From the NCBI GenBank assembly GCA_035695065.1, contig DASSEW010000069.1, positions 1-38,781 on the forward strand: a stretch of 38,781 nucleotides of DNA, given 5' to 3'. This document shows, piece by piece, positions 25,674 to 33,503 of the stretch. The position numbers and the translations under genes are program-made. The first letter of the stretch is position 1; each line of letters opens with the position of its first letter. The notes below the pieces were generated by a model that ran no database searches, was not told the DNA's origin, and worked only from the letters and a program-made list of their open reading frames with translations. The stretch is from 66-474 sp035695065. Lineage in GTDB: Bacteria; Pseudomonadota; Gammaproteobacteria; Xanthomonadales; Rhodanobacteraceae.

Positions 25674-26897
25674 ATGAGCGCACCCGCTCTCCACCATCGC
25701 CGCATCGTGCTGGGCGTCTCCGGCGGGATCGCCGCCTACAAGGCCTGCGAGCTGGTGCGTCGCCTGCGCGATGCCGGCGCCGAAGTGCGCGTGGTGCTGA
25801 CGCAGAACGCGGCGCGTTTCGTCACGCCGCTCACGTTCCAGGCCCTGTCAGGCCAGCCCGTGCGCGCGGACCTGTGGGACGAAGCCGCGGAAATGGGGAT
25901 GGGGCACCTGGAGCTGGCGCGCTGGGCGCAGCACGTGCTGGTCGCGCCGGCCTCGGCCGACATGATCGCCAAGCTCGCGCACGGCTTCGCCGACGATCTG
26001 CTGGGCACGCTGTGCCTTGCCACGACCGCGCCGCTGGCGATCGCGCCGGCGATGAACCATCGCATGTGGCTGCATCCGGCCACGCAGGCGAACATCGAGA
26101 CATTGCGCACGCGCGGCGTTGCCATCATCGGTCCCGACGATGGCCCGCTGGCCGAAGGCGAATCCGGCCCCGGCCGCTTGCGCGAGCCGCAGGCGATCGT
26201 CGCGGAGTTGGTTCGCCTTGATGGCGAAAGAGCGTCATCCGCGGCAGGAGCGCTGCGTGGCGTGCGCGTGGTGGTGAACGCCGGCCCGACCTACGAAGAC
26301 ATTGACCCGGTGCGTTTCCTCGGCAACCGCAGTTCCGGCCGGATGGGGTTCGCCGTCGCGCAGGCCGCGCTGGATGCCGGCGCGAGCGTCACCCTGATCG
26401 CGGGGCCTGTTGCGCTGTCCACACCGCAAGGCGCGCACCGTATCGACGTGCGCAGCGCGCGCGAAATGCACGAGACCGTGCTCGCCGCGATGAAGGATGC
26501 GGACATCTTTATCGCCACCGCGGCGGTCGCCGATTGGCGGCCCGCGCAGGTGAACGCGCAGAAGACGAAGAAAAGCGGCGCGGCTCCGACGATCGAGCTG
26601 GTCGAGAATCCCGACATCCTCGCCGAAGTCGCATCAATGAAATCGAAGCCGTTCGTGGTCGGCTTCGCCGCCGAAACCGAAAATGTCGAACGCAACGCGC
26701 GCGACAAACTCGCGCGCAAGAAACTGGACATGATCGCAGCCAACGAAGTCGGCGCCGGCCGCGGCATGGAAACCAGTGACAACGCGCTGCACCTGTACTG
26801 GAACGGCGGCGACGAAGCATTGCCGCGCGCGCCCAAACCCGAACTCGCCGCGGCGCTGGTCGAGCGCATCACCGCGCGTTACCGCGGAACCCGATGA
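25674..26897 (+). CDS. coaBC: Bifunctional CoaBC (phosphopantothenoylcysteine synthetase/decarboxylase)
   Basis: Two steps of coenzyme A synthesis: coupling cysteine to phosphopantothenate, then decarboxylation. It has 407 residues. The N-terminal flavoprotein half (about 10-185) has VLGVSGGIAAYKACELVR, the His in MGHLELARWAQHVLVAP and PAMNHRMW. The C-terminal synthetase half (about 195-405) has VVVNAGPTYEDIDPVRFLGN, RSSGRMGFAVAQAA, AAVADWRPAQVN and VGFAAETEN. Its stop overlaps the dut start by four bases. The order coaBC-dut-algC is common in this group and makes it likely that the three are one operon. Confidence 0.96.
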   Translation: MSAPALHHRRIVLGVSGGIAAYKACELVRRLRDAGAEVRVVLTQNAARFVTPLTFQALSGQPVRADLWDEAAEMGMGHLELARWAQHVLVAPASADMIAKLAHGFADDLLGTLCLATTAPLAIAPAMNHRMWLHPATQANIETLRTRGVAIIGPDDGPLAEGESGPGRLREPQAIVAELVRLDGERASSAAGALRGVRVVVNAGPTYEDIDPVRFLGNRSSGRMGFAVAQAALDAGASVTLIAGPVALSTPQGAHRIDVRSAREMHETVLAAMKDADIFIATAAVADWRPAQVNAQKTKKSGAAPTIELVENPDILAEVASMKSKPFVVGFAAETENVERNARDKLARKKLDMIAANEVGAGRGMETSDNALHLYWNGGDEALPRAPKPELAAALVERITARYRGTR

Positions 26898-27376
26898 TGG
26901 ACATGCCCACGCAAGCATCCGCGCTGGACGTCGAATTGAAGATCCTCGATGCGCGGCTCGGCGATTCGATCCCGCTGCCCGCCTATGCCACCGAGGGCGC
27001 CGCGGCAATGGACCTGCGCGCCGCGCCGGAAAGCGCGCTCACCATCGAGCCGGGCGCGAGCGTGTTGATCCCGACCGGGCTCGCCATCCACATCAACGAT
27101 TCGCGCTGGTGCGCGCTGATCCTGCCGAGATCGGGCCTGGGCCACAAACACGGGCTGGTGCTGGGCAACCTCACCGGCCTGATCGATGCGGATTACCAGG
27201 GCCCGCTGATGATCTCGTGCTGGAACCGCGGCCACGCGGCTTTTACCATCGCGCCGGGAGATCGCATCGCGCAGCTGATGTTCGTGCCGGTGGCGCGCGC
27301 GCGGTTCCGTCAGGTCGAGGAATTCGCGCCGAGCGGGCGCGGTGCCGGCGGATTCGGATCCACCGGCGTCAACTGA
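26894..27376 (+). CDS. dut: dUTP diphosphatase
   Basis: Hydrolyses dUTP to dUMP and keeps uracil out of DNA. The 160 residues contain all five trimeric dUTPase motifs in order: AAMDLRAA, PRSGLGHKHGL, GLIDADYQGPLMI, PGDRIAQLMF and the C-terminal RGAGGFGSTG. The first ATG (26894) overlaps the coaBC TGA; the next in-frame ATG three bases later may equally be used. It is 13 bases from algC. Confidence 0.96.
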   Translation: MMDMPTQASALDVELKILDARLGDSIPLPAYATEGAAAMDLRAAPESALTIEPGASVLIPTGLAIHINDSRWCALILPRSGLGHKHGLVLGNLTGLIDADYQGPLMISCWNRGHAAFTIAPGDRIAQLMFVPVARARFRQVEEFAPSGRGAGGFGSTGVN

Positions 27377-27389
27377 GCAGGCCAGCACC

Positions 27390-29795
27390 ATGAGTGTCAC
27401 CGGGAAAAATCCGCTTGCCGCCGTGCGCGCGCGCTTCGACCTGCGCCGCGGTGCCACGGAACTGGCCGCCGAACTTGCGCTCGCGCTATCGGTATTGCTG
27501 GTGTTGTTCGCATTGTTCATGGGCTGGCAGGCGTGGCTGGCCGCGCAGCAATCGGAGCAATCGCAGGCGGTGATTCAGGACAAGGCCACCGCGGTGCAAA
27601 AAGTTTCCGCCGTGCTGGATGCGCAACGCCGCAAGCTGGACGAGGCGTTGGACCTGCCGGCGCTGCGCAATGCGCTGGCGCAGAACGACGAAGCCGGCCG
27701 CGCGCTCGCCACACAGTGGATCCGGGCGAAATTCCCGGATGCGAAGAACGTGGCGTTCTACAGCGCCGCGCTGAATGAAGTCCTGAACGGCAACCTGCAG
27801 CAGCTCGGCTACGCGCGTGCCGCACAATTGTTGCGAGCGCAGAGCGACCACGCCGCCGCGCCGGTGGAAGTGCGGGCCCGTCCGCCGCAGATGCTCTCGT
27901 TCGTGCAACCGCTGGACGACGCGCAACACCAGGTGCTGGCGTACGTGGCGGTGGAGCTGCCGTTCACGCCCGAGCGCATCGCTTTCGAATCGCTGGCCGT
28001 GAGCGGTGGACGTTTGGACTTGCGCCAGGGCGACGGCAGCGGCGACCTGGTGCTCGCGACGCGCGGCGACCACGGCCTCTCGACGGAAAACGATCCCGGC
28101 ACCGCGATCCCGCACAGCCGGCTGCGCATCGCCGCGGTGCCGCCGGCGTACTGGCTGCCGGTGACGCAATCGTTCGCGGCTGCAGTGGTGCTTGCCATCC
28201 TGGCGTTCCTTGCCGCGATCGTGTTGTTCGTCGTGCGCACCCGCATTCGTGCGCGGGCAGAGGGGACGCAGGGCGGCGATGCGCCGGCAGTGTCGCCGGC
28301 CAAACCCGTGCCCGCGACCGACGCCGCGCCCGTGGCTGCCGCCGCGACTGCCGAACCTGCTGCAGTGAAAGCACCGACCGAAGTGGAGTCCAAACCCGTG
28401 CCCAATCCCGCCGCCGCCTCGGTCGAGCGCAGCATCTTCCGTGCGTACGACATCCGCGGCGTGGTCGGCAGCACGCTGACAGAAGCCACCGCAAGGCTGA
28501 TCGGCCAGGCGATCGGCAGCGTGATGCGCGACAAGAATCTTTCCGAGATCGTGGTCGGCCGCGATGGCCGCCTGTCCGGCCCGCAACTGTCCGCCGCATT
28601 GATCGAAGGCCTGCGCGCAGCCGGCATCGACGTGATCGACATCGGTCCCGCCGCGACGCCGCTGGTGTATTTCGCGAGTTTCCATCTCAACACCGGCTCG
28701 TGCGTGGCGGTGACCGGCAGCCACAACCCGCCCGACTACAATGGTTTCAAGATCGTGGTCGGCGGCGACACGCTGGCCGAGGATGCGATCCAGGATCTGT
28801 ACGCGCGCATCGCCGAGAACCGCCTCGCCACCGGCCAGGGTTCGCTGCGGCAGATGGACGTTTCGGCCGATTACGTGCAGCGCATCGCCGGCGACATCCA
28901 GACCGGCCGCTCGCTGAAAGTCGTGGTGGATTGCGGCAACGGCATCCCCGGCGCGCTGGCACCGGAAGTAATCCACGCGATCGGCTGCGAGGTGACGCCG
29001 CTCTATTGCGAAGTGGACGGCAACTTCCCCAACCACCATCCCGATCCGTCGGAGCCGGAGAACCTCGCCGACCTGATCATGATGGTGAAGAAGACCGGCG
29101 CGGACCTGGGCCTCGCCTTCGACGGCGACGGCGATCGGCTCGGCGTGGTCACGAAGGACGGCGAGATCATCTATCCCGACCGCCTGCTGATGCTGTTCGC
29201 GATGGACGTGCTGATCCGCAATCCGGGCGCGACGATCATCTACGACGTGAAGTGCACCGGCCACTTGCAGCCGATGATCCTGAAGGCTGGCGGCAGCCCG
29301 CTGATGTGGAAGACCGGGCATTCGCTGATCAAGGCCAAGATGAAGGAAACCGGCGCGCAGCTCGCCGGCGAGATGAGCGGGCACTTCTTCTTCCGCGAGC
29401 GCTGGTACGGCTTCGACGACGGTATCTATTCCGCCGCGCGGCTGCTGGAAATCCTCGCCGACGACCCGGCCGGGCGCACGCCGGAGCAGATTTTCGCGAC
29501 GCTGCCGAAAGGCGTGTCCACGCCGGAACTGAAGGTGCCGATGCGCGAAGGCGAGCACTACACCTTCATCGAACGTTTCCGCGAGCGCGCACAGTTCGAA
29601 GGCGCGCGCATCACCACCATCGACGGCATCCGCGCCGACTGGCCGGACGGCTGGGGACTGGTGCGCGCGTCCAACACCACGCCGGTGCTGGTGCTGCGCT
29701 TCGACGCCGACGACAAGGATGCACTGAAACGCATCCAGGACACGTTCCGCGCGCAGTTGCTGGCCGTGGATTCGAGCTTGCAGCTGCCGTTTTGA
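27390..29795 (+). CDS. algC: Phosphomannomutase/phosphoglucomutase AlgC with N-terminal membrane domain
   Basis: Interconverts mannose-6-P/mannose-1-P and glucose-6-P/glucose-1-P for LPS and exopolysaccharide. The 801 residues are in two parts. An N-terminal module has membrane helices at about 27-49 and 262-285 and a periplasmic domain of about 210 residues between them. An Ala/Pro linker (286-345) then joins it to the mutase (346-801: RSIFRAYDIRG, catalytic Ser444 in TGSHNPPDYNG, metal loop DGDGDR near 578, and GEMSGHFFF). Pseudomonas AlgC has a comparable extension, so this is a known but little-studied architecture. The ATG at 27390 follows dut by 13 bases. The catalytic domain alone would be about 455 residues. 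Confidence 0.95.
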   Translation: MSVTGKNPLAAVRARFDLRRGATELAAELALALSVLLVLFALFMGWQAWLAAQQSEQSQAVIQDKATAVQKVSAVLDAQRRKLDEALDLPALRNALAQNDEAGRALATQWIRAKFPDAKNVAFYSAALNEVLNGNLQQLGYARAAQLLRAQSDHAAAPVEVRARPPQMLSFVQPLDDAQHQVLAYVAVELPFTPERIAFESLAVSGGRLDLRQGDGSGDLVLATRGDHGLSTENDPGTAIPHSRLRIAAVPPAYWLPVTQSFAAAVVLAILAFLAAIVLFVVRTRIRARAEGTQGGDAPAVSPAKPVPATDAAPVAAAATAEPAAVKAPTEVESKPVPNPAAASVERSIFRAYDIRGVVGSTLTEATARLIGQAIGSVMRDKNLSEIVVGRDGRLSGPQLSAALIEGLRAAGIDVIDIGPAATPLVYFASFHLNTGSCVAVTGSHNPPDYNGFKIVVGGDTLAEDAIQDLYARIAENRLATGQGSLRQMDVSADYVQRIAGDIQTGRSLKVVVDCGNGIPGALAPEVIHAIGCEVTPLYCEVDGNFPNHHPDPSEPENLADLIMMVKKTGADLGLAFDGDGDRLGVVTKDGEIIYPDRLLMLFAMDVLIRNPGATIIYDVKCTGHLQPMILKAGGSPLMWKTGHSLIKAKMKETGAQLAGEMSGHFFFRERWYGFDDGIYSAARLLEILADDPAGRTPEQIFATLPKGVSTPELKVPMREGEHYTFIERFRERAQFEGARITTIDGIRADWPDGWGLVRASNTTPVLVLRFDADDKDALKRIQDTFRAQLLAVDSSLQLPF

Positions 29796-29814
29796 ACTGC
29801 TTCCGCGCGCACAG

Positions 29815-30068
29815 CGCGCGTGTCACTTTCCTTTCGGGGAAAGTAACCAAAGCCATTTGGCGCCGGCATGACGGTCTCGCCAACATCCGGTTGGCTCGAC
29901 TGCCCTGCGCTTCTCACCGGGCGCGCGCCGGCGCGAACTCGCACGTCCCTGTGCTCAAACAGTCGCGCCTTTCCCGCGCGCCCGGCTGCGATGCTCGGCG
30001 TCACGCGACGGCACCGGAAAGCTCACTTCGACACGGCCATCCATGGCCTGCTCGTCGGAACCAGAGAT
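29815..30068. repeat. Candidate dispersed non-coding element after algC
   Basis: No gene is seen here. It begins with a palindromic Arg/Cys-like GC run (CGCGCGCACAGCGCGCG), then a perfect hairpin ACTTTCC-TTTCGG-GGAAAGT at 29825-29844, and then the phrases ACTCGCACGTCCCTGTGCTC and GACACGGCCATCCATGGCCT. These phrases recur, as I remember them, in several Lysobacterales genomes as a long intergenic repeat. No second copy lies in this window. The hairpin may also serve as the algC terminator. Confidence 0.4.
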
Positions 30069-30070
30069 GC

Positions 30071-30517
30071 CTAGCTGCGGCCGTTCAATAAGCTGTCCGC
30101 TGCTGCGAGTTCCGGCTCCAATTTTTCAACTGCCTCGGCGAACCTCTTAGCCACGTTCTCCAGGAGTTGGTGATCAAGGCTATTAAGCGGATATAAATTT
30201 CCGTTCCTTTCCACTTCGGCGAGGAGCATTCCCAGCGCAAGTAGCACAGCATTCCGATTTAAATCGTCTTCCCTCATCCGGCTGTAGCCAAATCCGAGTG
30301 CTACTGCCGCGGTAGAAATCTTGTGAGGCCGCTGACCGAACTTGCCTCCGAATACGTCGGGTTTACCCTGCCATACCTTTCCTACCAGCTCAGTGGCGTA
30401 TGCCGCGGGACTCAGATCAAATAGGCCACATTTCGCTTGGTGCTCTAAGAGATTCTGCACCACGACGGCCGCTTCACTCATTTTGAAAGTATCTTTTATC
30501 CCGCTGAACAATCCCAT
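30071..30517 (-). CDS. Low-GC protein of unknown function
   Basis: A 148-residue cytoplasmic protein that I do not recognise. It starts MGLFSGIKDTFKMSEAAVVV and contains several helices (LNRNAVLLALGMLLAEVERN, LDHQLLENVAKRFAEAVEKL). The DNA is near 47-50% G+C, against roughly two thirds in neighbouring genes, with codons ending in A and T. It has a good ribosome site (GGGGA before the start at 30517). It is flanked by the non-coding element at 29815-30068 and REP E. A longer frame to 30643 is open but adds residues with no pattern. The base composition points to acquisition by transfer. Confidence 0.7.
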   Translation of the reverse strand: MGLFSGIKDTFKMSEAAVVVQNLLEHQAKCGLFDLSPAAYATELVGKVWQGKPDVFGGKFGQRPHKISTAAVALGFGYSRMREDDLNRNAVLLALGMLLAEVERNGNLYPLNSLDHQLLENVAKRFAEAVEKLEPELAAADSLLNGRS

Positions 30518-30647
30518 TTCGTTATCCCCGGTGTTTAAAGAGCCAACGATGCTTCCCTCAAAGCATCGCCGCTTTAGAAGCACGATCTGTGCCATTCGAC
30601 TCGCTTCGTGTGCGAGTCCTCTCTCATATAAGAAGAATCTCAAGCGC

Positions 30648-30681
30648 GTAGGCGGGATGCGCTGCGCTCCTCCCGCCCTAC
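30648..30681. repeat. REP element E (shorter, single hairpin)
   Basis: GTAGGCGGGA (30648-30657) pairs with TCCCGCCCTAC (30671-30681) around a 13-base loop; one C is bulged in the right arm. It carries the same GTAG foot on both ends as elements A-D but has one stem instead of two. It lies 11 bases after the halogenase stop. Confidence 0.65.
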
Positions 30682-30692
30682 GAAGCTGACAA

Positions 30693-32021
30693 TTACACCG
30701 CGTCGGCCGGCGTGTTGCCGCCCGAGAACGCCATGCGGTTCTGTCGTCTGCGGTCGCGCAGGTCCGCCCACCAGCGGCGCAGGTTGATCAGCGAGCCGAC
30801 GGCGTAAATGCATTTGAAGATCTTCAGGCGCAGCAGCACGCGCTGGTCGTCGAAGACGTCGCCCGCCAGCATCGAGACCACGCCTTCCTCCACGCGGAAG
30901 ACATTGCGTGGATCGGCGAACAGCGCCTTCATCACCGGCGAGTTGAAGCGGTAGATGAACCATGCGAAGCGCGCGTAACCGGCTTCCAAGCGTTTGACCA
31001 TCGCGCGTTGCAGCGCGCGTTCGCGCGCGGGTTCGCGCAAGGCGCCGTCCACCACTTCGATCGCGTGTTGCGCGCCGTGCATGGTGAGGAACACGCCCGA
31101 CGAAAAGATCGGATCGAGGAACGCCCAGGCGTCGCCGATCATGATCCAGCGCGGTCCGCACATGCGCGTGCACGCATAAGAATAGTTGCCGGTGACGCGC
31201 ACGTCGGAGACGCGTTGCGCGTTCGCAAGGCGTGTTTGTGCGTTCGGCACCATGGCCAGCGTCCTGGCCATGAACTCGCCGTTGTCCATGCCGCGCCGCT
31301 GCTTGAGGTATTCCGGCTTGCATACGCAGCCGAGGCTCATCTCGCCGCTGGGCAACGGAATGAACCACGCCCAGCCGTGCTCGAAGCGGTACACGCTGAT
31401 GATGTTGCCCTCGTCGTCGCCTTCGTTGAACGCGACGCCGCGATAGTGGGCGAACAGCGCCGCACTCTGGTGCTGATCGCTGCGCTTCACCAGCTTCAAC
31501 TGTTTGCCGAGGAAGGTATCGCGCCCGGACGCGTCCACCAGGTAGCGTGCGCGGACGTTGCGCGCGGTGCCGTTGTCGCTGACCTGCGCGGTCACGCCCT
31601 CGTCATCGAATTCGACGCGCTCGACCTTCGCGCCTTCGCGCGCGTCCACGCCGTTCTCGCGCGCGTGCTCGAACAGCATCTGGTCGAGTTCCTCGCGCAA
31701 CACATGGAATGAATAATGCGGCGTGTCGCCGAGCGCGCGATCGAACTTGAACGTGTAGTAGCTGCCGTCTTCGCGTGGAAAGTCAGCGCCCAGTTTCAGG
31801 CGGCCGATCGCGCGGAGTTTTTCGAGGGCGCCGATCTCTTCGAAGATCGGCATGTTCGCCGGCAGCAGCGATTCGCCGATGTGGAAGCGCGGATGGCGAT
31901 CGCGTTCCAGCATCGTCACGCGCCAGCCGCGCCGCGCCAGCAGGGTGGAGGCCGTGGAACCGCCGGGGCCGCCGCCGATCACCAGCACATCGCAGTCATA
32001 CGCGTTGTTGTTGCCGTCCAT
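30693..32021 (-). CDS. FAD-dependent halogenase-like protein (xanthomonadin type)
   Basis: Predicted flavin-dependent halogenase acting on the aryl polyene. The 442 residues start with the FAD loop DVLVIGGGPGGSTAST (Gly16-21). They contain the KxGAxF pattern around Lys76 (RLKLGADF), the place of the catalytic lysine in phenolic halogenases, and the WxWxIP motif as WAWFIP at residues 217-222. That motif separates halogenases from monooxygenases. MIGDAWAFLDPIFSSGVFL is the usual second FAD segment. The start at 32021 has GGGGAGA. It is divergent from the APE operon, and xanthomonadins are known as brominated aryl polyenes. The alternative is a non-halogenating oxidoreductase of the same fold. 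Confidence 0.82.
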   Translation of the reverse strand: MDGNNNAYDCDVLVIGGGPGGSTASTLLARRGWRVTMLERDRHPRFHIGESLLPANMPIFEEIGALEKLRAIGRLKLGADFPREDGSYYTFKFDRALGDTPHYSFHVLREELDQMLFEHARENGVDAREGAKVERVEFDDEGVTAQVSDNGTARNVRARYLVDASGRDTFLGKQLKLVKRSDQHQSAALFAHYRGVAFNEGDDEGNIISVYRFEHGWAWFIPLPSGEMSLGCVCKPEYLKQRRGMDNGEFMARTLAMVPNAQTRLANAQRVSDVRVTGNYSYACTRMCGPRWIMIGDAWAFLDPIFSSGVFLTMHGAQHAIEVVDGALREPARERALQRAMVKRLEAGYARFAWFIYRFNSPVMKALFADPRNVFRVEEGVVSMLAGDVFDDQRVLLRLKIFKCIYAVGSLINLRRWWADLRDRRRQNRMAFSGGNTPADAV

Positions 32022-32037
32022 CCGTCTCCCCGAAGTT

Positions 32038-32135
32038 CGTTCGCGTTGAGCGTAGCTCGCAAAGCGAGCGGAGTCGAAACGCCTCCGACTGCGGCCCCAT
32101 CTTCTCAAGACGAAGCCTGCGCTCAGGGTGAACGG
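32038..32135. repeat. Long hairpin repeat upstream of the halogenase (family 2, copy 2)
   Basis: Same layout as 17136-17231. The outer arms CGTTCGCGTTGAGCGTA (32038-32054) and TGCGCTCAGGGTGAACGG (32118-32135) pair imperfectly. An inner perfect stem GCTCGC-AAA-GCGAGC lies at 32055-32069 and the shared GGAGTCGAA segment follows. The arms are more diverged than in copy 1. It sits 16 bases upstream of the halogenase start codon. Confidence 0.65.
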
Positions 32136-32162
32136 AATCTTTCACGAATAGCCGCGCTCCCT

Positions 32163-32178
32163 CGGCACGGCTGTTGCA
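32163..32178 (+). promoter_or_regulatory. Candidate sigma-54 promoter for the APE operon
   Basis: CGGCACGGCTGTTGCA matches the sigma-54 consensus TGGCACG-N4-TTGCW at all fixed positions except the first. The -24 GG (32164-32165) and -12 GC (32176-32177) are exactly 10 bases apart. It faces the plus-strand genes, with a predicted start of transcription near 32190 and a leader of about 145 bases. No NtrC-like or AlgB site is recognised upstream, and the enhancer protein is unknown. Confidence 0.6.
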
Positions 32179-32333
32179 GCAGCCTATGATATACACTCGC
32201 GCGCCGCGGTTTTGCGATCTTGCGATCGCGCAACCCACGGTGGGCGCGAACTCTTCGCCACAGGCGGTGGCTTCGTCCGCACACTTCCATTAGCTGTTCC
32301 GCACCGGCTCATACTTACGCAGCGTTTCCGTTC

Positions 32334-33059
32334 ATGTCTTCCGTCGCTTCTCCTTCGACCGCAGCCCGCCCGCGTTCCGCACGCTGGATGCTGCCGCTGC
32401 TGATCGGCTACGCATTGCTGGCGTTGCTCGGCGGCGTGCTGCATCGGCCGGAGCTGGGCTTCGCCGCGATCGTGCTGTTGCTGGTCGCGCTGGGCGTACC
32501 GGTCGTGCAGCGGCGGAGCGCATTCGGCATCGCGGCCTGGCTGGCATTCGCGGCGCTGATGATCGCCGCGGCGTGGAGCGGACACCTGCAGCTGGCGTTC
32601 TCGGCGTTGCCGATCCTGATCCTGGTCGCGGTGGCCGCGTTGTTCGCGCGCACGCTGCGCGCGGGACGCGAGCCCTTGATCGCACGTTGCATCCGCGTGG
32701 TCGAGAGCGAGCAGCGGCTCGCGCTGCCCGGCGTGGCCGGTTACGCCCGCAGCGTGACGATCTACTGGGCCTGCGTGCTGGCCGGGCAGGCCGTGATCCT
32801 GACCGTGTTGCTGGTGTGCGCGGTGCCGGGCGGTTTGCTGGATGCGTTCGGGCTACGCGCGCCGTTCGCGATTCCGCGCTCGACGCTGGCGTGGTATCCG
32901 GAAGCCGGTTGCTGGGCGGTATTCGTGGTCGCGTTCACGCTGGAATATGGGGTCCGGCGCTGGCGCCTGCGCCATCTGCCGCATCCCTCCGTGCGCGGGT
33001 TCGTGACGCGGCTGATCCAGCGCTGGCCGCAGCTGGTGCGCGAAGAGACGATGTCGTGA
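32334..33059 (+). CDS. APE-cluster membrane protein (COG4648-like)
   Basis: A 241-residue integral membrane protein with about six hydrophobic helices (for example WMLPLLIGYALLALLGGVL, LGFAAIVLLLVALGVPVV, SVTIYWACVLAGQAVILTVL). It starts with a short Ser/Ala/Arg-rich part. It resembles the uncharacterised membrane proteins of APE clusters by place and size, and no enzyme motif is seen. The ATG at 32334 is chosen because it precedes the first helix; it has no obvious ribosome site. The in-frame upstream region to 32220 is Arg-rich and not conserved-looking. Its TGA overlaps the GTG of the next gene (GTGA), so the two are coupled. Confidence 0.75.
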   Translation: MSSVASPSTAARPRSARWMLPLLIGYALLALLGGVLHRPELGFAAIVLLLVALGVPVVQRRSAFGIAAWLAFAALMIAAAWSGHLQLAFSALPILILVAVAALFARTLRAGREPLIARCIRVVESEQRLALPGVAGYARSVTIYWACVLAGQAVILTVLLVCAVPGGLLDAFGLRAPFAIPRSTLAWYPEAGCWAVFVVAFTLEYGVRRWRLRHLPHPSVRGFVTRLIQRWPQLVREETMS

Positions 33060-33352
33060 GCGGCCCGGCATTCATCGCGTCGTTGCGCATTCGTGCCGAT
33101 CATCCGGCCCTGCCCGGGCATTTCCCCGGCAATCCGGTCGTGCCCGGCGTGGTATTGCTGCGCCATGTCGCCGATGCGCTGACGCAATGGCGCGGGCACG
33201 CGATGGCGCGCTTCGAAGTGAAATTCCTCTCGCCACTCCTCCCGGAGCAGGACGCGATGATCGAATTGCGCGAAGACGCTTCGCGCGTGCGCTTTGCGAT
33301 CCGCCGTGGCGAAGACGTGCTGGCGAAAGGCGTCGTGGAGTCCGCGCCATGA
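33056..33352 (+). CDS. ApeI-like hotdog dehydratase
   Basis: Predicted 3-hydroxyacyl-thioester dehydratase that introduces the conjugated double bonds of the polyene. The 98 residues form a single hotdog domain: RIRADHPALPGHFPGNPVVP carries the FabZ-like His, and FEVKFLSPLLPEQDAMIEL is the central strand region. It is shorter than FabZ (about 150 residues), as is usual for ApeI. It starts with GTG in the stop of the membrane-protein gene. The gap to the next gene is 151 bases and holds a 28-bp palindrome, unusual inside this otherwise tight operon. Confidence 0.82.
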   Translation: MSGPAFIASLRIRADHPALPGHFPGNPVVPGVVLLRHVADALTQWRGHAMARFEVKFLSPLLPEQDAMIELREDASRVRFAIRRGEDVLAKGVVESAP

Positions 33353-33410
33353 TCGGGCTTGGCTCGACGGTGCGGGCTTTTGATTTCAGCCCCCTTGAGT
33401 CAAGGGTGCG

Positions 33411-33438
33411 ATCAAATCCTTGCCGGCAAGGATTTGAT
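33411..33438. repeat. 28-bp perfect palindrome inside the APE operon
   Basis: A perfect two-fold symmetric sequence (left half ATCAAATCCTTGCC, centre at 33424/33425) lies in the 151-base gap between the dehydratase and acyltransferase genes. A second palindrome, CCCTTGAGTCAAGGG, lies at 33392-33406. There is no T tract, so it is not a normal terminator. It may be a regulator site, an mRNA processing hairpin or the remnant of a mobile element. Confidence 0.7.
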
Positions 33439-33503
33439 GGGGGTTGTGGAAGGCTGCCTAGACAGATCGAAGTCGATAATCCATCAGATTTCCTCAAGCT
33501 CTC

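Noticed and set aside
27486..29558. A long minus-strand open frame (690 codons) opposite algC
   Set aside because: AlgC motifs on the plus strand are complete. The minus frame is a His/Arg-rich composition shadow with no ribosome site or domain.
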